Shown here piece after piece: positions 1 through 8,396 of a stretch of 64,000 bases of DNA (within the stretch, counting starts at the first letter, position 1; each line of letters begins with the position of its first letter). The notes below the pieces were generated by a model, which worked only from the letters and a program-made list of their open reading frames with translations, made no database searches and was not told the DNA's origin. Where the stretch lies: assembly GCA_902556425.1 (NCBI GenBank), contig CACDWG010000012.1, forward strand, positions 1 through 64,000. Reading direction: 5' to 3'. Made by a program: the position numbers and the translations under genes. Source of the stretch: UBA4421 sp002704225. GTDB lineage: Bacteria > Pseudomonadota > Gammaproteobacteria > Pseudomonadales > Azotimanducaceae.

Positions 1-487
1 TGCACAGGCCGATCCAACGTTTTTTGAAGGGTGTAAAAACTGAATAGAATGACGCATCGGGTTTGCACACGCTGCCCGGTGGAAGGCTTGTGAAACCGTG
101 GTGTCGTTCGACGTGAATGCCAGCCTCGGACAATGTTTGTGCGACGGCGTCGTCGCGTCGCTGCTCATCAATGGCAATTTCGTTGTTCCAAAATACGCTG
201 TTTGCATGAGTCGCCTTGGCCACTTCCAGTACTTGCCGAGGTGCATCGTCGAAGCGGCTGCTCAGAATGATTTTCGTCTCGATGCCTCGCTCGGCCAACT
301 GTTCACTGACGGTGTCGAGACTTCGCAAAATAAATGCGATTTTTCTGGGGGCAATTCCATGAACCTGCCACTGTTCCGGCGTCAGTAAGAACAGGGCCGT
401 CACGTGGCCCGACTCCGCAGCGGAAAACAGCGCGGGATTGTCCAGAATACGCAAATCCGTACGAAGCCAAACAAGGTGTTGGGGCAT
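1..487 (-). CDS. phrB: Deoxyribodipyrimidine photolyase, N-terminal part (runs off left edge)
   Basis: The minus strand reads open from an ATG at 485-487 to the window edge, 162 codons without a stop. The translation begins MPQHLVWLRTDLRILDNPAL, the signature start of the photolyase/cryptochrome alpha/beta antenna domain, and continues through TALFLLTPEQW and the FYSVFTPFKKRW motif that is conserved in this family. CPD photolyases use FAD and an antenna pigment to split UV-induced pyrimidine dimers with blue light. The C-terminal FAD-binding half lies outside the window, so class and completeness cannot be judged. An orphan response regulator lies upstream on the same strand, 200 bases away. 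Photolyases often occur in proteorhodopsin-bearing surface bacteria; here the rhodopsin operon is about 12 kb away, so operon linkage is not implied. Confidence 0.9.
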   Translation of the reverse strand, partial: MPQHLVWLRTDLRILDNPALFSAAESGHVTALFLLTPEQWQVHGIAPRKIAFILRSLDTVSEQLAERGIETKIILSSRFDDAPRQVLEVAKATHANSVFWNNEIAIDEQRRDDAVAQTLSEAGIHVERHHGFTSLPPGSVCKPDASFYSVFTPFKKRWIGLC

Positions 488-546
488 GATGACGTTCCGA
501 TTGGGCCAGAGATGTCGAGTTCGTTTTCAGAACGCGATACAGGGTC

Positions 547-570
547 CTCCCCTGTCGAGAGACAGGGGAG
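547..570. other. Perfect 10-bp hairpin with GAGA loop, between response regulator and photolyase
   Basis: Arms 547-556 and 561-570 are perfect reverse complements (CTCCCCTGTC / GACAGGGGAG) around a four-base GAGA loop. In plus-strand RNA this would be a GNRA tetraloop; in minus-strand RNA the loop is TCTC. There is no T-run on either side, so it is not a standard intrinsic terminator. It lies 60 bases upstream of the photolyase ATG and 119 bases downstream of the regulator stop. It could be an mRNA-end stabiliser, an attenuator or a protein-binding palindrome. Confidence 0.55.
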
Positions 571-688
571 TGGACGATGGTGTTTAGCTCGGCAGGGCAG
601 AAACAACGCTTACAAAGAGGCTAACGCAAACCATGTCGATTTTTTGTCAACTGCAGTTGCTTGAAACCGCAGGTCGTAGGACGATCGC

Positions 689-1381
689 TTACTCTGCTGA
701 GGCTTTGCGCAAACAGTATCCTTGGCCTTGTCGGGTTTGTAGCAAGGGCTCGTCAAAGGGGCGGTCAATGATGCGTCGCAGGTTATAAATGTGGCTGCGC
801 AAGGTGTCACTGTCTGGCGGCTCGTCACCCCAAAGTTCACGCTCTAGCGCGGCCCGTGTCACAACCTTGGGTGACTCCCGGATGAGCACATGCAAGATAT
901 TGAACAAGGTGCGCGAGAGCGTAAGCGGCTGCTCGTCCCGAACCACTTCCATGGTGTCCAGATTTAACGTCAGTCCGCTGACGTGATATTCCTTTTCTAA
1001 ATGCTGGCTGCGTCGAATGACGGCCTCTAGCCGGGCTTCGAGTTCTGGCATGTCGAAAGGTTTGATCAGATAGTCATCGGCGCCAGACTCAAATCCCTTC
1101 AGCTTATCGCTGAGTTGATCTCGGGCCGTCAGCATGATGATCGGCGTGGTGACATTAGCGTCGTCGCGCAGTCGTTGGCATACCGTCAAGCCGTCGACGC
1201 CGGGCAACATGACGTCGAGCACGATGGCCTCATAAATATTGGTCACACCAAGATGCATGGCCGTGAGGCCGTCACTGGCGTAGTCAACAATGTAACCACT
1301 GGCTTCCAAGTATGCGCCAACGGTCTCGGCCAGTTCTTGGTGGTCTTCGACGAGCAATATGGATTTGTTTGGCGTCTTCAT
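689..1381 (-). CDS. OmpR/PhoB-family two-component response regulator (orphan)
   Basis: Protein of 230 residues: an N-terminal receiver domain (about 1-120) with the acidic pair in LLVEDH, phosphoacceptor Asp56 in VLDVMLPG, the Thr of MLTARD and the conserved Lys in LIKPFD; then a C-terminal winged-helix DNA-binding domain (about 135-230) with the SHIYNLRRIID recognition-helix region and a final GQGYCLR. The open frame extends 45 codons further upstream, but the receiver fold begins right after MKTPNKSILLVED, so the ATG at 1379-1381 is chosen. No histidine kinase lies next to it in the window. The photolyase gene follows on the same strand after 200 bases. The stimulus and target genes are unknown. 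Confidence 0.85.
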   Translation of the reverse strand: MKTPNKSILLVEDHQELAETVGAYLEASGYIVDYASDGLTAMHLGVTNIYEAIVLDVMLPGVDGLTVCQRLRDDANVTTPIIMLTARDQLSDKLKGFESGADDYLIKPFDMPELEARLEAVIRRSQHLEKEYHVSGLTLNLDTMEVVRDEQPLTLSRTLFNILHVLIRESPKVVTRAALERELWGDEPPDSDTLRSHIYNLRRIIDRPFDEPLLQTRQGQGYCLRKASAE

Positions 1382-1491
1382 AATTGTGGTCTCGACTAAC
1401 GTTGAGCTTAGACAGTGGCATAAACCAAGAATAGACGCCATACCGACAGATGGTCCCTTCGTTGGACGATCGAGATGAATACAGCAACAAA

Positions 1492-3207
1492 TCAGTACTC
1501 GGGCGGTTGCATCCACATTTGACTGCCTAAGTGCGGTGGCGGGAGCAGCATGCCGAGCGCCCTAAGGGATTTTCGTGGTGTACTTGCTGCCCGTGATGTC
1601 GCGTTTTGGCTTGCCATCGCCGCCGGGCAGGCGCCATCGCGTCGATAAGCCAGTGCTGCCGCAAGCATGGGTTCTTCAGCGACGCCCAGGGGCGAGTAGT
1701 CATCGGCTACAAGGCAACCGGGTAGGGTCACGCCTACCGTTGATTCGGTGCTGTTTTCTGGCGAAAACCCGTCGGGATAGTCACCAAACCCGGCCGCATT
1801 CACGCTGCGAAACTGGGTGGTGAAGTAGGTCGTGCCGCAATTGTCTTCCGGATAAAAACCGTAAGGCTTGCCGCAGGTCGTGGTGCCGATTTGAATCACC
1901 TCGACGTCCACCCCGCGCAGACCGTTGATGATGGCCTCGGAGGCGGAACAGGTGCTGGCTGTGGTCAGCACAAAAACGCGCTGGATTGGCAGGTCTAGGG
2001 TGGGCAGCGGTGTTCCGGTTGGCGAGGTGTTGATGGTGGTCGTTATGAATCGATTCGGAGAAAGGGCCTCGCCAGTCACGGGATTGGTGGATGGGTTTTT
2101 ACTGTTGAACTGAAGCGCGCCAAAGGTGCGTCCACTGACGCCGGCACCGGCGATCATGTAGGACACTTGGTTCGCCAAGTACAGATAGCCGCCCCGGTTA
2201 TACCGAAGGTCGAGCACCAGATCAGTGACATTGGCCTGGCGCATCGCAGCGAAAGAATCCACCAGTTGCTCCTCGGCAGGCAGAATGTGCTGGGTAAACA
2301 GGAGATAACCCACACTGCCAGAGTCGGTGCTGATGATTTCCGTCAGGGGAACCGGATCAATAGTGATGGACGTCGATGTCATGGTGATAGCGCGCCGCTG
2401 GTCAGCGCCGGGATCAATGACCTCGAAGTTATGCTCCTCACCGATTTGCGCGGGCCACAGCCCTGAGTTTAGGGTGTTTGTGTCACTGCCGTTCATTAGG
2501 TCGACGCCATCCACGGTGACAATTCTCGCCCCTCGGCTCAGGCCAGCCTCGGCAGCGGGAGAGCCGCTTTCTACCAGCGTAATGACCAGTTCCCTTGGTG
2601 GCGACGCGCTGACCAAGGCGTAGCTTGCGCCGTAGCCGGCTGACACGCCTTGTTCGCTTTCTGCTTCGTACTCTGCGGTATCTCGAGCGTAGTGGAATCG
2701 ATCCTTTGGATTGCCTGACGGCGTGTTTTCTGTGGTTTTAAGCAACGCAAAATAATCGGCAACCCCGGCTTTTGACGTGGCGTACAGCGCCGGGTCAACG
2801 TCGATGATTTCGTCGTACCACAGGTAGGTTTCGTTAGACCAGGATCGAAGCCAGTAGCCTTCGTCTTCAAAGCTGCCGAGCATGTCTGGGAAGGCATCTT
2901 CGGCGGTGTCTTGGCGAGGGTCGCCGCAGAAATGTTTAAAGAGGTTGGAGGATTGAAAAACCCCGGCGTCAAAATCCGTACCATTGTCTGAGTCTGAGTC
3001 TGAGTCTGAGTCTGAGTCTGAGTCTGAGTCTGAGTCTGAGTCTGGGGTTGGATTTTGGTCCGGTGCCGGACTGGTAGGAACGCTGCCTGGGCTCGATGAA
3101 CCGCCACCGCCACAGCCCGTGACGATGGCACAGGTGAACAAAAGAATACTGAGCGGCTTAAGCAGACCTGGGCTTGTCGATACAAAAAGATAGCGGATAA
3201 CGGACAT
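1492..3207 (-). CDS. S41-family (C-terminal-processing-like) serine protease lipoprotein
   Basis: Protein of 571 residues. It starts with a lipoprotein signal (lipobox VTGC, Cys32), then a Gly/Ser/Pro-rich linker containing a run of Asp-Ser dipeptides (about residues 56-74), an N-terminal helical part, a PDZ domain (about 190-275, with SGSPAAEAGL and GARIVTVDG) and an S41 catalytic domain with DLRYNRGG (about 333-340), the serine region TCSASEAI (about 419-425) and a Lys in TCGKPYG (about 447). S41 enzymes cleave near protein C-termini. The lipobox suggests an outer-membrane or periplasmic location. The start is supported by GGAGAGG three bases upstream of the ATG. The substrate is unknown. 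It is followed by the response regulator on the same strand after 110 bases. Confidence 0.85.
   Translation of the reverse strand: MSVIRYLFVSTSPGLLKPLSILLFTCAIVTGCGGGGSSSPGSVPTSPAPDQNPTPDSDSDSDSDSDSDSDSDSDNGTDFDAGVFQSSNLFKHFCGDPRQDTAEDAFPDMLGSFEDEGYWLRSWSNETYLWYDEIIDVDPALYATSKAGVADYFALLKTTENTPSGNPKDRFHYARDTAEYEAESEQGVSAGYGASYALVSASPPRELVITLVESGSPAAEAGLSRGARIVTVDGVDLMNGSDTNTLNSGLWPAQIGEEHNFEVIDPGADQRRAITMTSTSITIDPVPLTEIISTDSGSVGYLLFTQHILPAEEQLVDSFAAMRQANVTDLVLDLRYNRGGYLYLANQVSYMIAGAGVSGRTFGALQFNSKNPSTNPVTGEALSPNRFITTTINTSPTGTPLPTLDLPIQRVFVLTTASTCSASEAIINGLRGVDVEVIQIGTTTCGKPYGFYPEDNCGTTYFTTQFRSVNAAGFGDYPDGFSPENSTESTVGVTLPGCLVADDYSPLGVAEEPMLAAALAYRRDGACPAAMASQNATSRAASTPRKSLRALGMLLPPPHLGSQMWMQPPEY
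2986..3044. repeat. Hexanucleotide tandem repeat (GTCTGA)9 inside the S41 lipoprotein gene
   Basis: Nine perfect copies of GTCTGA followed by a partial GTCTG. On the coding (minus) strand they read TCAGAC and encode alternating Asp and Ser in the linker between the lipid anchor and the protease. Because the unit is six bases, slippage would change linker length by two residues without breaking the frame. Confidence 0.9.
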
Positions 3208-3363
3208 CGACCTCTCCGAGGCTAAAGCGTTATAAGGTGTTAGCGTAGTTTTGCGACGATATCAAATTGAAGCGTCGGATGTTGTGATGTGGCCGGTTTT
3301 TCCAGCGCGAAAAAGCACCACAGAACGATAACCCCGCTGACGATTTACGTTCACAATGGCGGC

Positions 3364-4086
3364 ATGGCAGAAACACTCGTATTCGATAACTTTGAGGTGA
3401 CAATTATCCGGTCCCCTCGCCGCAAAACGGCTGCGATCAAGGTAGATCTGACCGGTGTGTCGGTGAGGGTGCCGCAGTCCCTAGCTCAGGAGCGTATTCG
3501 AGAACTCATCGCTGAGAAGAGCGATTGGGTCGAGCGAAAACTCGAGGTTTCCGAGCAAAAACGTCAGGCCATCGCAACCCAGGAAGCTCGCCGTGAACGC
3601 TTGGATAACGGCAGTCTGATCCTGATTCAGGGTCGCCAGATTCCTCTGGACCTGCGAGAAGACCGGCAGATGAGTGTGGCCGAAGAATCCGGCCAGCTCA
3701 TTGTTCGTGGCCCCGACGCGATGCGGGGTGAGCCCGAACAACTCAGGGCTCTAGTGGAACACTGGCTGTACGGCCGCGCCGTAGAAGAGCTGCATTTTTG
3801 CGTTAATGTCTATAAGCAGAAGGTCGGGGCCAGCCCAAGCCTCATTCAAATTAAAGATTACCGGGCACGATGGGGTAGCTGTAAGCCCGATGGCAGCATT
3901 CAGCTGAATTGGCGACTGATTCATGCGCCCATTCACATTATGGATTACGTCGTGGTCCACGAGCTGTGTCATTTGCTCGAAATGAATCACAGCCGGCGTT
4001 TTTGGACTGAGGTGGAGCGGGTCGATCCGCAGTACCAGATGAAACGTCAGTGGTTGAAAGACAATGGTTGGCGTTTAACGCTTTAA
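3364..4086 (+). CDS. YgjP/DUF45-family zinc metallopeptidase-like protein
   Basis: Protein of 240 residues. The C-terminal half carries the family signature: RARWGSC (about 167-173), LNWRLI (about 181-186), the zinc site VVHELCHLLEMNHS (HExxH-like at about 199-203, third ligand His209) and a final FW...P...W region. The family (YgjP-like, M48-related, also called DUF45) contains predicted single-domain metallopeptidases; some sit beside restriction or helicase genes, but this one does not. Translation could begin at 3289, but those 25 residues look unlike the family, whereas MAETLVFDNFEV matches a normal start. It is separated by about 150 bases from the minus-strand S41 gene. The cellular substrate is unknown. 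Confidence 0.8.
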   Translation: MAETLVFDNFEVTIIRSPRRKTAAIKVDLTGVSVRVPQSLAQERIRELIAEKSDWVERKLEVSEQKRQAIATQEARRERLDNGSLILIQGRQIPLDLREDRQMSVAEESGQLIVRGPDAMRGEPEQLRALVEHWLYGRAVEELHFCVNVYKQKVGASPSLIQIKDYRARWGSCKPDGSIQLNWRLIHAPIHIMDYVVVHELCHLLEMNHSRRFWTEVERVDPQYQMKRQWLKDNGWRLTL

Positions 4087-4155
4087 ATTTTCGGAAGGCG
4101 CAGTCAACATGCCATTCTGCTCAGAACAACGAAACGATGATTCAAGGAGAGATAC

Positions 4156-4749
4156 GTGAGTGATAGGCCTTCGGTAGAAGTAGTGGCTGTGGCCGAGCGC
4201 GCCGCCGGTTTGAATACGATAGTCGCGGCCTTTGCTGCCGACCCCCTGACGCGCTGGATGATGCCGAAGGCTGATACGTATCTGACCCATGCGGCTGCGG
4301 TGTTTGATGCCTTCGGTGGTGCGTCATTCGATGCTGGCACCGCGTTTCAAATTGCTGACTTTGGCGGTGCAGCGCTCTGGATACCACCAGGTCATGACCA
4401 CGACGACGGGGATGACGGTGTCTCCGAGGGGCTGGCTCAGGTGGTTTCTGCCGATCGAATTGAAGAGGTGGGCAGTGTGTTAGAGCAGATGCAAAGTTAC
4501 CATCCGAAAGAGCCATGCTGGTACTTACCGCTGATTGGTGTGGATCCTCACCATCAGGGCCGTGGCCTAGGTGCCGAGTTGATGAAATACGCACTGGCCC
4601 GCTGCGACGAGGAGCACTTGCCGGCCTATCTGGAATCGTCAAACCCCGCCAACATATCGCTTTACGAGCGCCACGGTTTTGAAATCATGGGCCGTATTCA
4701 AACCGAAAACTCACCACCGGTGCATCCCATGATCCGAGCGGCCCGGTAG
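4156..4749 (+). CDS. GNAT-family N-acetyltransferase
   Basis: Protein of 197 residues starting at GTG 4156, five bases after an AAGGAGA ribosome site. The acetyl-CoA-binding signature is clear: YLPLIGVDPHHQGRGLGAEL (motif A, about 123-142), followed by LESSNPANISLYERHGFEIMG (motif B). The N-terminal part is like that of small-molecule acetyltransferases such as the puromycin acetyltransferase group. The acceptor is unknown. It follows the YgjP-like gene by 69 bases on the same strand and could share its transcript; it ends 8 bases before the convergent PEBP lipoprotein gene. Confidence 0.82.
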   Translation: MSDRPSVEVVAVAERAAGLNTIVAAFAADPLTRWMMPKADTYLTHAAAVFDAFGGASFDAGTAFQIADFGGAALWIPPGHDHDDGDDGVSEGLAQVVSADRIEEVGSVLEQMQSYHPKEPCWYLPLIGVDPHHQGRGLGAELMKYALARCDEEHLPAYLESSNPANISLYERHGFEIMGRIQTENSPPVHPMIRAAR

Positions 4750-4757
4750 CGATTGGG

Positions 4758-5660
4758 CTAATCAGAAAACGTACCGGTCAGGTTGGCCTGGCCGAGAATA
4801 TTCCCGGAATAAGCCTCCTCAAACTCGCTGCGCGTCAGCGCATCGAGCCGGGTCATCGTCGGCTGATTTTCGCTGAGTGCGTACAGCGCAAAGTGGTAGG
4901 TGTGCTCGTTGCCCCCGGGTGGGCATGGCCCTTCGTAGTTATTGGTACCGGCATAGGTCAGGCCTTCGATGGCGCTGCTCGCTCCGTTTGCATCGACCAG
5001 AGTGGTTGGGTCAACGTCTTCTGTTAAGCCTTCAACGGAGGCATCAATATTGAACAAATTCCAGTGCACGCAGGCATTCGCATCTGTGCCGCAGGGTGCG
5101 GTTTCGTCATCAATGATGAGCGCAAAACTCTCAGTGTTGTCGGGCACATTGCGCCAACTGACTTGGGGGGAGTAGTTGTTGCCACCCAATGTCGCGCAGG
5201 CGTGAATTAGTGGAATGGCAGTGCCTGTGGCAAACCCGCTAGCCGTGAGCTGAAAATCGTCGTCTTCATCGTTGGTGACTTCGGCTATGACATCCAATGA
5301 CGTGTCGTCGGTGCCGTCTGTAACGGTGATGGTGAGGTTGTAGACGTTGTCGCCGTTGTTGTCGCCAGGGGATTCAAAATCCGGTGCTGTATCAAAACTC
5401 AATTGGCCGTCCTCAGAAATAGCGAACAAGGCGGCATCTTCGCCAGCGAGGGCGAAGCTCAAGGCGTCGCCATCTGGATCCGTGGCTGAAACATCCAGCA
5501 CCAAGGTGGTGTTTTCACTAACGGATACCGAACCATCACTGGTGACGGATGGTGCACGGTTGGTTGGCGCAGGCTCTGCTGTGCCGCCACCACCACCGCC
5601 ACCGCAGGCCGCCAGAATGAGCAGTAAGGTTGCTGAGTAAGCCCAATGCTTTATGTCCAT
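4758..5660 (-). CDS. Lipoprotein with cadherin-like module and PEBP (YbhB/YbcL) domain
   Basis: Protein of 300 residues. The lipobox is LAAC (Cys19), followed by a poly-Gly linker, a cadherin-like calcium-binding module (about 30-130, with DPDGDAL, TAPDFESPGD and DNVYNLTITVTDG), and a C-terminal phosphatidylethanolamine-binding-protein fold (about 135-300, with SPQVSW, SFALIIDDETAPCG, HWNLFNI and YEGPCPPGG). PEBP proteins of the YbhB type are small ligand-binding proteins of unclear bacterial role; fusion to a lipidated adhesive module suggests an envelope or surface position. Its cadherin module closely resembles that of the lipoprotein at 36229-37866. It is convergent with the GNAT gene. 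Confidence 0.82.
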   Translation of the reverse strand: MDIKHWAYSATLLLILAACGGGGGGGTAEPAPTNRAPSVTSDGSVSVSENTTLVLDVSATDPDGDALSFALAGEDAALFAISEDGQLSFDTAPDFESPGDNNGDNVYNLTITVTDGTDDTSLDVIAEVTNDEDDDFQLTASGFATGTAIPLIHACATLGGNNYSPQVSWRNVPDNTESFALIIDDETAPCGTDANACVHWNLFNIDASVEGLTEDVDPTTLVDANGASSAIEGLTYAGTNNYEGPCPPGGNEHTYHFALYALSENQPTMTRLDALTRSEFEEAYSGNILGQANLTGTFSD

Positions 5661-5736
5661 CGCCTAACGCCCTGAAAGTTAACTATTGATTAACGCTACA
5701 GCGGGATGTGAGACAGAGCAATGGGCGTGCGGCTAA

Positions 5737-5779
5737 GGCAGGTTGAGTTAAGCCGGAGTGGCTTGGGCCACAACCTGCC
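5737..5779. other. Nested hairpin downstream of acyl-CoA dehydrogenase gene
   Basis: Outer arms GGCAGGTTG (5737-5745) and CAACCTGCC (5771-5779) are perfect complements; inside them AAGCC (5750-5754) pairs with GGCTT (5760-5764). It lies just past the stop of the minus-strand acyl-CoA dehydrogenase and before the PEBP lipoprotein gene. No T-tract follows on the minus strand, so it may be an mRNA 3'-end stabiliser or a weak terminator. Confidence 0.5.
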
Positions 5780-5792
5780 GCACGGATCGGCC

Positions 5793-7022
5793 TTAGTCGA
5801 AGAGCTCGCCACCGCAGGCAGATGCCGTGGTGCCATATTTTTCGTAAGCCTTGATGACGTTGGCCCCGGTGCGCCAGCGATGCACTTCGTCTGGTCCGTC
5901 GACTAATCGCTGAGAACGGATGCCCGTATACCAGCGCGCAAGCGGTGTATCGTGGCTGTATCCCAGCGCGCCGTGCAGCTGCAATGCCGTGTCGACGACC
6001 TGATGCACCATGTTCGCCAAAAAGACTTTGGCGATACCGTTTTCGTTGCGCAGGTCCATACCATTCTCAGCCTTGTAAGCAATGTGCAGCAGCATCAGGC
6101 GCGCCTTATAAATTTCCGATGCGCAATCGGCCATCATCCAGCGCACGCCCTGGCGGTCGGCTAGCCGTTCACCAAATGTGCTGCGGCTCACCACATGCTT
6201 CGCAGCAAGATCCAAGGCACGTTGCGCCATGGCGACATTGTGCATGCCATGTCGCAGTCGGCCGTAGGCGAGCCGGTGTTGGCCCATGTTGAAGCCTTGG
6301 CCTTGCCCACCAAGAATGTTTTCCCGAGGCACCCGTAGATTGTCGATTTTGATTTCAGAATGGCTACCACCCAGTTTGAGGCCTAAGGCGGTGTGAGGCT
6401 GCATGGTTTCGATGTTGCGCACAATCTCATAGCCCGGATTGGGCAACTCCACAATAAACGTACTGTATTGCTCGTGACGCGGTGCGTCCGGATCGGTTTT
6501 TGCCATGACCACTGCGATATCTGCCACGCTGGCGGAAGAACTGAACCACTTTTCGCCGTTGAGAACCCATTCATCCCCCTCGAGTACTGCGGTCGTTTGC
6601 ATACCCGTTGCATCGGCACCTGCCGCCTTTTCCGTCATGGAATAGCAGATGCGTTTTTCCCCATTCAGCAGTGGCTTAAGGAACTTCTCTTTCTGAAAGT
6701 CGGTGCCGTGCTCGAGCAAAGTGAGCATGGTGGCGTCGTCGGGTCCCTGAGTGTTGAGAGACAAGGCGCCCAGATGACTTTCCCCTAGCTCCATTTGTAC
6801 TAAAGCGTTGGCCAGTGGTCGCAGTCCCATACCGCCATGCTCGACCGGAATGAAGGGGCACCAAAGGCCCTGGGCCCGTGCCTTGCTGCGCAAGCCCGCC
6901 AGGGTTTCGTCAAAGTTATCGGCGGTGCAGGTCTCTTCTGCTGGATGACATTCGCTTTGCACAAAGGCTCTCACCTTGTCACGAACCGCCTTAGTTTCTT
7001 CTGGAATAGTAAAGTCGATCAT
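5793..7022 (-). CDS. Acyl-CoA dehydrogenase (ACAD11-like)
   Basis: Protein of 409 residues with the three-part ACAD fold: N-terminal helices (IDFTIPEETKAVRDKVRAFV), the central beta domain with YSMTEKAAGADATG and WVLNGEKWFSS (flavin contacts), and the C-terminal helical domain ending in QLHGALGYSHDTPLARWYTGIR and DGPDEVHRW, where the Glu of the GPDEVH motif is the likely catalytic base as in the ACAD10/11 group. It catalyses FAD-dependent alpha,beta-desaturation of an acyl-CoA; the chain length is unknown. The ATG at 7020-7022 is preceded by a G-rich ribosome site; the upstream extension is not family-like. It is divergent from a second acyl-CoA dehydrogenase, with 113 bases between the starts. 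Confidence 0.88.
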   Translation of the reverse strand: MIDFTIPEETKAVRDKVRAFVQSECHPAEETCTADNFDETLAGLRSKARAQGLWCPFIPVEHGGMGLRPLANALVQMELGESHLGALSLNTQGPDDATMLTLLEHGTDFQKEKFLKPLLNGEKRICYSMTEKAAGADATGMQTTAVLEGDEWVLNGEKWFSSSASVADIAVVMAKTDPDAPRHEQYSTFIVELPNPGYEIVRNIETMQPHTALGLKLGGSHSEIKIDNLRVPRENILGGQGQGFNMGQHRLAYGRLRHGMHNVAMAQRALDLAAKHVVSRSTFGERLADRQGVRWMMADCASEIYKARLMLLHIAYKAENGMDLRNENGIAKVFLANMVHQVVDTALQLHGALGYSHDTPLARWYTGIRSQRLVDGPDEVHRWRTGANVIKAYEKYGTTASACGGELFD

Positions 7023-7135
7023 GATCCCCCCCGAGAATGTTGTTGAACAGTAGAAGAATGTAGCACGCAATCTTGTTCCGTTTCGAATCAACAGGTACAA
7101 AAGGGGAAAGTCTTAAACGTGGAGAGGAGAAGAGC

Positions 7136-8392
7136 ATGAGTGACGCAGTAGATCTGGACAGCGACTTATTTGAACTGGCCATGTCGGCTGAGGCACAGCC
7201 GTTAATGGATGCCGTGCAGCGCCACATAGCAGAAAACGTAGAACCCATTGTCGAAGAGTTCTACGCACTGAACAACGAAAAGGCCGATCGTTGGAGCTGG
7301 CATCCAAGGCAGCTCGAACTGCTGGAAATCGCCAAGAACAAAGCCAAGGAATCGGGCCTTTGGAATTTCTTTTTGCCCGACGCGGAAACTGGAGAAGGAT
7401 TGAGCAATCTGGATTACGCCTACATTGCGGCGGAATTGGGCAAGGTGCCGCTGGCATCCGAGACGCTGAACTGCAGTGCTCCTGACACGGGCAATATGGA
7501 GGTGCTCGAGCGCGTCGGAACACCCGAGCAAAAAGAGCAGTGGCTCAAGCCGTTGCTGAACGGTGAAATTCGATCCGCCTACGCGATGACCGAGCCTGCA
7601 CTGCCCTCATCGGATGCGAAAAACATCAGCACCCAAGCCGTGCTTGAAGGAGATGAGTGGGTCATCAACGGCGAAAAGTACTACATCAGCGGTGCCGGTG
7701 ATCCGCGCTGCAAAGTCATGATTACCATGGTGAAGACCAGCCCTAATGCCGCACCAAGCAAACAGCAGTCGCAAATACTCGTGCCAACGGATACCGAAGG
7801 GGTAGAAATTCTCGAAGGAATGCAGGTCTTTGGTGAAGACCACGCGCCGCGTGGTCATATGCACATTCGCTTCAACAATGTGCGGGTACCCAAGGAAAAC
7901 ATGCTGCTTGGCGAAGGGCGTGGTTTTGAGATTTCTCAGGTACGTCTGGGACCGGGTCGTATTCATCACTGCATGCGCTCCATCGGGAAGGCCGAGAAAG
8001 CACTGGAGTTGATGGTGAAGCGTTCAGGTACCCGAGTCGCGTTTGGCAAGCCCATTGCCAAGCTAGGCAAAAATATCGAAGTGATCTCTCGTGCGCGTAT
8101 CGAAATTAACGCGATGCGCCTGGCGGTGCTGCAAGCAGCGAAGGCGATGGATGTGCTGGGCAACAAAGAAGCCCGAGTCTATGTCAGCGCGGTTAAGGCG
8201 ATGGTGCCAGAGAAAGTCTGCGACATTATTGATGCCGCGATTCAAATGCATGGCGCTACCGGTATCTCTCAGTGGACACCGCTGGCGACCATGTACACCG
8301 ACATGCGTCACCTGAGATTTGCCGATGGCCCTGACGAGGTGCATCACATGGTGGTGGGTCGAGCCGAGCTGCAAAAATACGATCTGTGGTAG
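7136..8392 (+). CDS. Acyl-CoA dehydrogenase (ACAD11-like), second copy
   Basis: Protein of 418 residues starting at ATG 7136 behind GGAGAGGAGA. It has the ACAD signatures YAMTEPALPSSDAKN, WVINGEKYYISGAGDPRC, the C-terminal IQMHGATGISQWTPLA and DGPDEVHHMVVG; the last contains the probable catalytic Glu. It is related to, but clearly diverged from, the dehydrogenase on the other side of the shared 113-base promoter region, so it is probably specific for a different acyl-CoA. It ends four bases before the convergent GcvT-domain oxidoreductase gene. A role in fatty-acid or branched-chain catabolism is likely; the substrate cannot be read from the sequence. Confidence 0.88.
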   Translation: MSDAVDLDSDLFELAMSAEAQPLMDAVQRHIAENVEPIVEEFYALNNEKADRWSWHPRQLELLEIAKNKAKESGLWNFFLPDAETGEGLSNLDYAYIAAELGKVPLASETLNCSAPDTGNMEVLERVGTPEQKEQWLKPLLNGEIRSAYAMTEPALPSSDAKNISTQAVLEGDEWVINGEKYYISGAGDPRCKVMITMVKTSPNAAPSKQQSQILVPTDTEGVEILEGMQVFGEDHAPRGHMHIRFNNVRVPKENMLLGEGRGFEISQVRLGPGRIHHCMRSIGKAEKALELMVKRSGTRVAFGKPIAKLGKNIEVISRARIEINAMRLAVLQAAKAMDVLGNKEARVYVSAVKAMVPEKVCDIIDAAIQMHGATGISQWTPLATMYTDMRHLRFADGPDEVHHMVVGRAELQKYDLW

Positions 8393-8396
8393 CCGC

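Noticed and set aside
2986..3044. A CRISPR-like repeat array.
   Set aside because: Contiguous six-base units without spacers; it is a coding microsatellite.
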